This document shows, in pieces, positions 48,849 to 59,638 of a DNA stretch of 64,000 nt. The notes under the pieces were generated by a model. That model made no database searches. It saw nothing but the letters and a program-made list of their open reading frames with translations, and was not told the DNA's origin. The stretch covers positions 98,662,599 through 98,726,598 of the forward strand of contig CM060911.1 in assembly GCA_030737875.1 (NCBI GenBank), given 5' to 3'. The translations under genes and the position numbers were made by a program. Positions within the stretch are counted from its first letter, which is position 1; each line of letters opens with the position of its first letter. Origin of the DNA: Allium sativum (taxonomy: Eukaryota > Streptophyta > Magnoliopsida > Asparagales > Amaryllidaceae).

Positions 48849-49974
48849 GATCTCATCAAATTAGAGCCAACAAGAAGGTTAGGTCCTAGATATTGGTGGT
48901 TATTTTGGAGTAACAATGTTCACCCTTGAAAGCATTTTTATATATTTATATTTTATATTCATAGGTTATCCATGATAAACAATATAAAACACATTCATTA
49001 TAGGTAAATGAAATGCTGTTGTGTTCTTTTAGGAAAGAAAAGACCTACATGTCACTGTTTGTTCATTTCACAATAATATAATGTTGTGCAATGTCTGACA
49101 TAAATTCAGACAAAACAAAGAAATTACGTTAAAGAAATAGGATAAACTTCATAACCCAAATAGATAATAGATGATTGGTGGAAAAGGGAACATAACATTA
49201 TATATTGGATGTAATTTACTTGGTCCCATTCCTAAAGTTTTTGTTCCATATACCATGCCAATAGCTGTTGAATATGGTTTGTGAAAATAAAGAATGTTTT
49301 GGGTACAACTTGTGAAGTAAAAGAATACTTAGAAAAAAAGAAGAAAAAAATATATAAAACAAATGAGCTTAGACTTAATTTAACACTTTTAAATGATATT
49401 ATATGCTTAGTACTCTAGGATTCCATCCCGGGCTATAGCCCAGGTTCACTAACATATACCTCCGTCCTTGGGGGTGTGAATTAAAGTATGGGGAACATGA
49501 TTCAGGAAATGGCATTGATAAAACAAACTGTGTAAAAATTCAAAAATTGAGTGTTTGTAGGAAGGTTTAACAAATTCAACATACCACTGGTTGTCATTGA
49601 TTAGGATAGGAAACAAACTGTATGACAAGAAACATCCATGTTGAATTTTACATTCTTCCACTCAGTGAAAAAGCATGATCCAAATTCTAGTTTTGGAGAA
49701 AAGGACTTATAGAATGATATTTTTTTATATCTTGAATCAAATTTCACTTCGGCTTATAAATTATTGCATAAATGGTGAGTAAAGTAGGAAAAAAAATCTG
49801 AATACTGCAAAAATAGACAACTAATTATAGTACAACTGTAGATTATGAGGGGAATAACAAAAAATTATAAGGGGAATAACAAAAAACTTGGAAAAAACAA
49901 AATTTTGAGTCCATGCAGAATTTAAGAGGACACTTAAGAATTTTGGAAGTGAAAAAGTTGTGATAAAAAAGATA

Positions 49975-50092
49975 TTTATGAACACATGTTTTTATGAACA
50001 CATGTTTGTCAAACTTTTTATGAACACATGTTTGTCAAACATTTTATGAACACATGTTTTTCAAAAATATCTTATGACAAACATGTATTATG
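49975..50092. repeat. Direct repeats of TTTATGAACACATGTTT with one inverted copy
   Basis: Four head-to-tail copies lie between 49975 and 50063. An inverted partner (TATGACAAACATGT) is at about 50073-50086. Confidence 0.85.
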
Positions 50093-50529
50093 CTCTCTAG
50101 GTTAAGCTGTAAGCAGTACTTATTAAAATTTTATTTAATAAAACGATCAATTCATTGTGCTCGATCATCGGTCAATTTGCATGTTTAGCTATTCACTGTA
50201 AACGTTATATGATGACTTAATGAATGTTTAGCTATTCATCAAAAAACACTTATAAATTGTCTAGATTTTGAAATCTTTCTCCATTAATATATGATGACTT
50301 AAAGAGGGGTTGGATCGATAAATACTAAACATCTGTTTGAAGTGAAAGACATATTACTTTTGATCGATTTTTGAGCTTCTATTTTGGATTGATACCATAC
50401 TCATTAGTAATAAGTGCATCTCGGAGTAACTGGAAATATGCATATTTCAGTTAGAAAATAAAACTTATTTATGACAAACATGTGTTCATAAAATTCTGTC
50501 TTTCACTTCTGATAACACAGTATAAGAAA

Positions 50530-50582
50530 TTTATGAACACATGTTTTTCAAAAATATCTTATGACAAACATGTGTTCATAAA
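50530..50582. repeat. 21-bp inverted repeat (hairpin)
   Basis: Arms 50530-50550 and 50562-50582 pair with a single mismatch around an 11-bp spacer. The motif is the same as in the direct repeats 500 bp upstream and in a further copy near 50468-50486. Confidence 0.85.
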
Positions 50583-53006
50583 ATTCTGTCTTTCACTTCT
50601 GACACTTAAGATAAAAAAGATATTTACTTGTTTTTCAAATCAAAAGTTATGATTTTTTTTTAAAATACACAACAACTGGTTGCAAGATAAAAAGGTATTT
50701 ATCCTAAATCTAAAATTGATGCTTCAATTGAAGCTTCACCAAAGCACTCTTCACCAAATGCCCATAGACACCACCATACTGCTCCAGCACTGACCAAACA
50801 CTGGTTAGAAGTCGGTGACATTCGCCCCCGGTGTTTCCCCTAGGTGAGCACGCTTGATTCACCCCCACGGCGGCGTAGTTATTCTTAAAACACATGCAAC
50901 CCAAAACGATAGTGCAACCTATTTCAATCTAAAAACACGCGAACTACTCATTGGAAAAAACTTGTTGTAATTTTCCTGTGTTCTCTGACTCCCTATGCTC
51001 CTCCAACTCTGACGCTATGGTCCACGACCTCCGCTATCGCCGTGAATTGCTCAAAAACTGATTTCTGATAAACTCTGAAATTATTATTGTCTAAGCAACT
51101 AAAAATCATTATTCGACCATAAAACATCATGGTTTATCATGACAATCAAACCCATATAATCAAAACTTAAAATGGTGATGTTCGAAAATTTAAGTTTTAT
51201 TACCCCTTCATAGTAAGTTAAACAATTCTGGGTGTATATGCTACTGTTTGAGCAGATACAATTTTTAAAACATACTAGAGGCATAAACAACAACTTCCAT
51301 GTTAAATTCCAACCTTAAAACCTATTAGGATTTGAGTTATTGATTTTTGAATTCACAGTGATTGAGTATTTTTTCACTGTGTTGAATACTCAGATAACAA
51401 ATAATTATTGTTGGTGATTTTTATTCAAACCATATTTCAGGATTTTTAGTTCACAAATGATAAAACACAACCAGATGTTCATATGTGGATATATATGTTT
51501 GAATCCAAAGTATACACGATCATGAAATAGATTTGAAAAGGAGCATAGGTGGAGTTTACTCACAGATTATCTACTTTCTTCTCTTCTCAGGTTTTAAAAG
51601 TGATTTTGTTTTAATCAGTGAACTCCTCTTTGAATTTAGATGTATATATATAGTTGAGTTTGTAGTAGATGTAATACACACGAGCCTCTGCTTTCGTACG
51701 CACGAAATCGCAATCTATTAATTTGATAAGAATGGAATGTTTTCCTTTGTACAAGGTAATAATGCTCAAGATTTGTTACAGTAATACATATGTTTTATTG
51801 GCCTTATCACCTAATACTAAGGGCAGTGCATGGTTCATCTCTACTACAAGATATTCATGTGATTCTTGTTGCCTAGTTTCTTTTGGCCAAAAATGGTATA
51901 CTTTGCAGGCTTTTGTCTTACTTCCTTTCTTTTCTTGGTGATGGCTTCTTTCTTGTTTAAATAAATGCCTAAGCTTCATTTCAGGATTCCTATATTGTAC
52001 TGCCTTGTTCAACTCATAAGTTTTTTATCACTTCATATCACTATTCTTCTTTGTCAAGTTATATCTATAGCTGTGCATTGTTCTTGGCTTCTTATTTCTT
52101 TTCAAATTGAATATCTAAGCCATATTTCAGGCTTTTTATGATGTTGCTTTGTACAAATTCCCAATTTTCCTAACTTTATGTCAGATTTTCTTCTTTTTGT
52201 AGGATTTTTGTTTGATTTTCCTCTCATTTCATTCTTATTTTAATAACATACAGACTACATATTTTTGGATTTATATGTAATGTATATAGACAAATATAGA
52301 GTAGAACTTTGCTGCATGAAGTACAATTAATTGTAATTAAGCCGATTAGCTTCTTTCTATAAGGCCATATATCTAAGTGTAATACACAAGGCTATTATTT
52401 TTCATCTAAATGTAGTTCACAAAATCACACAAGATAAGGGTTTAAAAAAGACCTGAACATATTTATGCTAAGGGACTAACTGGTTGCAAGAGTCGAAAGA
52501 TGGAATGTAATTACAGAATGCGAGGAATTTTTTTTGATCCGCCCAAAACAAGTTTAGAGACGACAGTCATTTACTGACCAATTTATGTTTTGAACAAAAA
52601 AATAAAATAAAAATCAACTGGATATAAAAGGCAATCCATAATAACGAATACCCATTCGATTACACTGAGAAACATTTGTTGTTTCAAAAGCGAAGAAAAT
52701 TATTAAGCAATCATTGTTATAAAATGAACTTAGATAGGATCCAAGAATAAAAACAATTACATAGGATAAAACGAAACTAATTAAATCTGTATGAACTCCA
52801 CACATTCAGCTATTGAAGGAATCATGCCAGACTGAAAGGATTGCTGAAAGGATGAGAGCTACTGAATTTTGAGTTAGAACTTCAAGCAAACCAATACCTG
52901 CACATCTTATCTGTAATACAAATTTAGTCCACCTTTGAGGGATAACTGAATGAAACACTTATGTTTTTTTTTTTTTGCTTATGTAGTGCATCTCTAGCAA
53001 TTTCAC

Positions 53007-55773
53007 ATGGATCGTAATTGGATGTATAACGTGAAACGTTGCGATGATGAGTTCTTGGAAAAAATGGAAGGATTCATCAAATGTGCGTTGGATGATCAAT
53101 TGACAAGAAGAGAGGAAACTATTTTTTGCCCTTGTAGACTTTGCCAGAATAGAAGGAGATTTCGTAACATTGATCAGATCAGGGATCACATAATTCGGTA
53201 TGGGTTCAAGCAAAATTATACACGGTGGATATGGCATGGTGAAAGCATAGTTAGTGCACCTAGTTCTTGTAATCATTACAACGATGAGGAAGATCAGGAA
53301 TGTAATGTGAATTATGAGGTAACTGATGAGAATGATGATATCGACCATGTTAATGAGATGTTTGATGATGTTCAAGAACATTTGATGGAAGAGCCAAAGT
53401 TGTAAGAAAAAATATCAGTTGATGCTAAGAAGCCTTCGTATTCTGGTTGTGCTAAGTTTACAATATTGTTTGCTGTGCTCAAGCTTTTCAATTTAAAAGC
53501 AAAACACGGGTGGAGTGATAGAAGTTTTACATCATTATTAGAACTTTTAAAAGACATGCTACCAGAAGGTAACGAGCTTCCTACTTCTAATTATGAGGCA
53601 AAGAAAATTATGTGCCCAATTGGCGTAGGGTACAAAAAGATACATGCATGTCCAAATGATTGTATATTGTATCGAAATGAATATGAGAGTTTGCATGAGT
53701 GTCCTAAGTGTGGATTATCCCGTTACAAGTCACGAGAAAATGTTCATAATGGCTCAGATCAGAAACGGCCTCCAGCAAAGGTTTTATGGTATTTGCCCAT
53801 TATACCAAGATTTAAACGTTTATTTGCAAATAAAGAAACTGCAAAAAACTTAAGATGGCATGCAGATGTGAGGAAGAATGATGGATTACTAAGACATCCA
53901 GCCGATTCTCCACAGTAGAGAAATATTGACACCATGTATTCTAGTTTTGGTGAAGAAATAAGAAATCTCAGACTTGGTCTTTGCACTGATGGCATAAACC
54001 CATTTGGCAACCTTAGCAGTCAACATAGTACTTGGCCAGTTCTTTTGGTGATTTACAATCTTCCACCTCACTTGAGCATGAAGCGCAAATACATTATGTT
54101 GTCTCTTCTGATTTCGGGGCCACGACAGCCAGGAAATGACATCGATGTTTATCTAGCTCCTCTTATTGATGATCTAAAACTTTTGTGGGATAAAGGTATG
54201 CGCGTATTTGATGCATATAGTAGAAGTGAATTTACATTACGCGCCATGCTTTTTTGTACCATAAATGATTTTCCCGCATATGGTAACTTGTCTAGATATA
54301 GTACAAAAGGTGCTAAAGCATGCCCAATTTGTCAAGACGACATGGTTGTTGAGCGCTTGCATTTTTGCAAGAAAAATGTATATATGCATCATCGTAGATT
54401 TCTCCCTCGCGATCATTGTTATCGTAAAAAGAAGAAACCTTTCAATGGGGAGATAGAAAGCAGAGTTGCTCGTTTGCCATTAACAGGAGTTGATGTATAT
54501 GAACGGATCAAGGATATTGAAAATGTATTTGGCAAAGCCTTTCCTCTTTAAGAAGGCACGTGGAAGAAAAAATCTATATTTTGGGAACTTCCATATTGGA
54601 AACATTTACAATTTAGGCATTGTCTAGATGTAACGCATATAGAAAAGAATGTTTGTGATAGTATCATTGGAACACTTTTGAATATACCTGGTAAGACAAA
54701 AGATAGTGAAAAAGCTAGACAAGATATGTTGAAAATGGGTATTCGAAAGGAGTTAGCACCAATGGAGAAAGGTAAACGTATCTATTTGCCTCCTGCATGC
54801 TATACATTGTCCAAAAAAGAGAAAACTAGTTTATGCGAGTGTCTTCGTGGTGTCAAGGTTCCATCAGGTTATTCTTCAAACATTAGCAGTCGTGTATCAA
54901 TGAAGGATTTGAAATTGATGGGCATGAAGTCCCATGACTGTCATGTGTTGATGCAACATTTGTTGCCGGTTGCTATTCGAGGTATATTGCCTAAGCATGT
55001 TAGACATGTTATTACAAAACTTTGTATTTTTTTTAATGCAATTTGTAGTAAGGTGATTGATCCTAATATGTTGGATGATCAACAAGCTGATGTTATTGTC
55101 ACTTTATGTCAATTTGAGATGTATTTTCCCCCTTCATTTTTCGATGTTATGGTGCATTTGATTGTTCATCTAGTAAGAGAAATCAAGATTTGCGGTCCTG
55201 TTTTTATGAGGTATATGTATCCGTTCGAAATGCACATGGGAACTTTAAAAAGAAAAACAAAGAATAGATATAGACCTGAAGCTAGTATCGTAGAAGGTAC
55301 CATTGCCGAGGAGGTTGTTGAATTTGTCACTCAATACCTAATTGGCGTTGAACCTAATGGACTTTGCAAGTCTCGACATGAAGGGCGACTTGGTGGTCAA
55401 GGCATAATGGGGTTTAAATTGATGTCAATTGGTGATGATATGTTTCACAAAGCCCACCTACTTGTTTTACAACACCTTAGTGAGGTCCATCCTTATTTGG
55501 AAAAGCACATGACAATTCTAAAGTCTCAAAATCCTTCAAAGAATGAAAGATGGTTGACAAATGAACATAACCGCTCGTTCGTCATATGGTTTAAAAATAC
55601 AGTAATGACTCAATTGTCTCAAACAAATCGTAATGTTTCTAATACAATAAGATGGTTGGCGTATGGGCCTAAATTTCAAGTTAGCTCTTATGAAGTATAT
55701 GCTATTAATGGATATGTCTTTCATACGAAACGTCAAGATGAAAAGAGCAAAATGCAAAATAGTGGAGTAAGTG
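53007..55773 (+). pseudogene. CACTA TnpD-type transposase, truncated and with three nonsense codons
   Basis: This protein cuts and joins the CACTA ends. One continuous frame of about 922 codons starts at ATG 53007 (MDRNWMYNVKR). Domains in order: Transpos_assoc (residues about 3-80, with FCPCRLCQNRRR); the Transposase_21 catalytic region (about 180-520, including RWHADVRKNDGLLRHPADS, GLCTDGINPFG, SGPRQPGNDIDVYLAPLIDDL, and HCLDVTHIEKNVCDSI); a DUF4218-type region (about 630-790, LKLMGMKSHDCHVLMQHLLP); and the start of a DUF4216-type region (NGYVFHTKRQDEKS). In-frame stops lie at 53403-53405, 53916-53918 (Trp TGG to TAG) and 54549-54551. There are no frameshifts. The gene is cut at 55774 by Tekay-2, so its end lies beyond the window. 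Confidence 0.9.
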
Positions 55774-56952
55774 TGAAACACCCCACCTCCGTTAGGGTCA
55801 CTCTCAAAGGGAATGCCCTAATTTTGGTGGAGGTTTATAAGTATAAGTCACAGATATACAAGACAGATATAAGAACACATATTTGTAAACAGCGGAAAAA
55901 CAACAACTTTTATTTCATAAAAGCAAATACGTGCTACAACAACATCACCATAATTGTCTTACATCTTTCCCAAAACATAACATAACATTTTCATAATCTG
56001 TCTTGATTACATTATTTAAAGAAGCATAAATAAAACATAGATAAACTGCAAAAGCCCCATAGTGGTTGTCCAAAAGCCATAGTTCAAAACGAAAAGGTCC
56101 AAGCAATACGTTTCTCTTCTTCAAGCTGGATGTTAAGGCTGGTCAAGCTGCAGTGTTCCCTCCCTGTGGACCTGCGGGGGGGGGGGGGGGGGGGGAAACG
56201 GAAGAAAAGAAGACGAAAGAAAAGTAGAGTCAGACATAAAGCCTGAGTAAGTCTAGTACTATTCTGTCTATGAATAAAGAACTGGGTATGATAAGTATAA
56301 ACAAGAAGTGGGAAAGCACTATAACTGGGTTAAGTTGTCTAGGGTCGAATACACTATCGTACCCCATGTTAATCTCTGAACCCATATAAACTAGTTTCCA
56401 ACTGGCACCCCATAATCAGGGTGATGTGATCCATCCTATGATGATCGGCTCCTACTCGCATAGTTACATGTGTCTTACGGCCCCCGATGTTGTAGTTACC
56501 TATGCTGGTCCCACCATGGGGTGTATCAAGTCCCATGGTGGCGGCCCGACACAATCCTAGAATGCACAGGTATGCTACTGGTGTCCAGTGCCTTATTTTT
56601 CTACGCTGGAGTGTGTGAACGCCCGCACCCCGTTAGAACCTACACTGCTACACCACCGCCGTCGATTTGACCTCTTACAATCAGCCCAGTAATCGTGCCC
56701 TACCCTGCCTAGTTTCAGGGTATCATGATACACCTTCTAGGGTTACTGCTGAAAAGGGTCCCCCGTTACTAGGTTTTCTATCTCTAGCCAACATGCTAAG
56801 TTGGTTAAGTGTTTTCTAACCTAACCCCCACCAGTCCGTTTAGTTTAGCATGTTCCATTTTGATTAAGTCTTTAGTTCACTTAATCCTAACAATCCTGAC
56901 TCAGCCTTAATTGTCTTATTAAAGCCTTGACCTCTCACATTAGACAGGTATT

Positions 56953-57112
56953 GTTGTGGCTGCCTGTTGCCGGTTGGTTCCGGGCAGTCTTACGCCACAA
57001 CTCAGTCTAACCTCGGGTCCTTATTGGGCTCCATGTTTAACCTCCCACATTGGATAGGTATTGTTGTGACTACTGGACAGCCGGGCGGTTCCGGGCAGGT
57101 TTACATCACAAC
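56953..57112 (-). other. Duplicated hairpin module in Tekay-2 LTR
   Basis: Module A arms: 56953-56960 and 56994-57001 (GTTGTGGC/GCCACAAC). Module B arms: 57063-57069 and 57106-57112 (GTTGTGA/TCACAAC). On the minus strand, the core of module B, CTGCCCGGAACCGCCCGGCAG, is itself a hairpin with one C-C mismatch. Confidence 0.72.
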
Positions 57113-58374
57113 TCAATCCAACCTCGGGTTAAACACATCGTATGTTCTACATTTACATATTTTGTCTTTCTTCTTTATTTTCTTATATGTAAATATTTGT
57201 GGCCCATTATTAAGTTAATGGTGTAAAGGTTATACCAATCATGGGCCCAACCCAAACTTGAATTTGGGCCCTTCTACTTTTATATTTTCATTTATTAATT
57301 AATTTAACCCAACGTTATTTTCCCCCGTTTAACACGTCCGTTTATTATATATATGTTGGGCTTAGCCTTTTTAAGCCCAACTTAGCCATGAGGAAAAGGG
57401 GAGGCTTAAAGCGTGAGTACATACACAAAAAGGGGAATGTGAACGCATGAACTTGCAACATAACGTTGGAATTGCAAAATAGAAACTGGTGTACTTGCAT
57501 AGTAGTAATGTATACTTTGGTCATAAAACATAAGGGACATGAATCAAAGCATGTAAACTTGTAGTTGAGATAAGAATATCATTATTGACACATATGCTTA
57601 ACTACAACATAAACCTATATTTTTATTCAGGCATAATGTCAAACATAAGCAAATCATGTTCATAAGATTACTACATGTTTACAAAGGTGTTTACTTTTGT
57701 TACTAACACAAAAGTATAGTTCAACTTAATCATGATTTTAAATCTATTCACATGGCATAAATATTTCTAACATGAAATCATCATTTTTACTTTAGTCATG
57801 CAAACTTGCAAAAGGGATTTTTGAATCTAACCTAGCTATGTACCACATATGTCATCATACAATTCTTGTTAACAATATAGACCTAACATGGATTTCAATT
57901 ATGCAAATTATCAATCATAGCCTAGTCATATTCATAAGTTTGCAAATAGGTTTTCTAGTACAAGAGCATGACTTAATACATAGATCATGATGCCCAATTT
58001 TCAACATAATTTCATATGGACTATGATAACCCAAATTTATTCCAATTACTTCACAAAAATGATGTTTGTATAAAAATACACATTATGATGGCATAGTAGC
58101 AAAACCCCAAACTTGCATGAATTTCAATTAATCAACTACATACACGTAGCTTCAACATAGATTACATAATTTGCGAATATTCCAAACGTATACTTGCATA
58201 AAACTACCGCATGTAGTTTTTCATAATTGAATAACATAATTCGAGAATATCCAAACGTATACAATACTCCAAATCGATGAGAATCATAGTAACGCACAAA
58301 TATGAATTACTTTATCGCCACAAATCAAGTATACAAACCAACACAATTATTTGTTCATACCAAAATAATACTCT

Positions 58375-58380
58375 ACTTAC
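58375..58380 (-). promoter_or_regulatory. Putative 5' splice donor in Tekay-2 LTR
   Basis: The minus strand reads CCATT|GTAAGTAGAG, about 200 bp downstream of the TATA box. The GTAAGTAGAGT context matches Tekay-1. Confidence 0.43.
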
Positions 58381-58580
58381 AATGGTGTGGCGAATTCTCC
58401 AATTTAGGGATTTGGAGATACGATTCCTTGTTGAATTGATTTGATTAGGTTGCTTTATGCTTTAGAATTTTCCTCCTAATCCTCTCTCTCCAATTGGCGG
58501 CTACTCTTAGTCGTTCCCCAGCAACATGACGGCTTTGTTCTTATTTTTGAATGAATAGATTAGGGTTGAGTCTAGGGTCA

Positions 58581-58588
58581 TTTTTATA
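58581..58588 (-). promoter_or_regulatory. TATA box of Tekay-2 LTR
   Basis: TATAAAAA on the minus strand, in a block (TTCATAAAC...TATAAAAATGACCCTAGA) shared with the plus-strand Tekay-3 LTR. Confidence 0.65.
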
Positions 58589-58773
58589 GGGTTTATGAAC
58601 TGATTAGGACCATTGATGTTGCTTGGATTGATCGTAGCCATTCATTCGGAAGAGAGACCAATTAGAGCCTGCCACCTAGCCCTAATGACAAAGCAAGCTT
58701 CTGAAAATCGGCCAAACACAGACCTGGCCAGCCAGGGCTAGACCAGACCTGGCCAGCAGGTCGTTTTTGACCT

Positions 58774-58871
58774 GGGCGCACTTGGCAGGTGCGCCAGGTC
58801 AAAAATGTACTGGCGCACTTCACAAGTGCGCCAGTTCATTTTTGTTCTGGCGCACTTCCCAAGTGCGCCAG
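58774..58871. promoter_or_regulatory. Three GCGCACTT palindromes upstream of the Tekay-2 TATA box
   Basis: One imperfect copy is at about 58774-58795. Two perfect 11-bp inverted repeats with 3-base loops follow: 58810-58834 (CTGGCGCACTT/AAGTGCGCCAG, loop CAC) and 58847-58871 (loop CCC). Confidence 0.7.
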
Positions 58872-59082
58872 TGCATTCTGACCCTTCTCCGGTTTTTCGC
58901 CCAACTTCGTTCGTCCATAACTTCTTCATACGATATCCGTTTTTCGAAAACTCGGACTCTATTTCGCGTATTTTTCCGAGACGAACGCAATGGCGTATCC
59001 CGTTTCCCTTAGTTCTTTGATTTGAAATTAATTATACTTTAATTTGTGAATTTCACAGTTATAGAATTCGCGGGGTGTTACA

Positions 59083-59102
59083 TTCTCCCCCACTTAAAAG
59101 GA
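59083..59102 (-). other. Polypurine tract of Tekay-2
   Basis: The minus strand reads CCTTTTAAGTGGGGGAGAA, directly before the 3' LTR. Confidence 0.8.
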
Positions 59103-59638
59103 TTTCGTCCCCGAAATCTTCAAGTTAGGAGGAATGTATATCCTAACATCCAATCATCCATCTACTCATCCATCAAACACGAGCATCCATTGTCCTTAAA
59201 AGACTTCTAATGCTTCATGATCATATGCGAAGTGTGTGTGTCCATGTACTTATCAAATGCAAAATCAGGCGGTCTACTGATTCAGTTGACCTCCTTAATG
59301 CGAATTATGTAAGTGCCATGAATCCATTATGTATGCAAATTTTCCTATTCTTGATTCTACATGAGTGCACAATCATTCAATACAAATGCAACATCCACAT
59401 GACAACACATTAGAATTCAATCATATACGAATGCAAACATATATGCATATGCAATATGAAGTGACTGAGCCGATCTAAAACCTAGATTGTGTGTGTATAT
59501 GCAACCACGAGCAACCACTAGCAATCACTTGCAACCATCATCCATAACATGTTTCAATTACATGTTTCCATCCAAAGGGTTTCTACCTAAAAGATAGGGT
59601 CGAGGAAATATACCTAAAAAGATAGATAAAAGCGCAAC

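Larger units (their letters stand above)
48854..53006 (+). other. CACTA interior, right part up to the transposase ATG; no gene identified
   Basis: AT-rich, with no recognisable protein. A less AT-rich island at about 50715-51060 contains a 64-codon minus-strand frame (50710-50904) of unknown nature and could be captured host sequence or a TnpA exon. An intron acceptor (T run then TTATGTAG) ends at 52986, just before the transposase start, so the transposase gene probably has a 5' intron here. Confidence 0.5.
55774..59082 (-). repeat. 3' LTR of Tekay-2 (3,309 bp)
   Basis: On the minus strand it runs from TGTAACACCCCGCG to GGTGTTTCA. Same architecture as Tekay-1: a poly-G run near 56176, a CAGCGGAA motif at 55890, two hairpin modules, a donor, a TATA box and a palindrome cluster. 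Confidence 0.92.
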
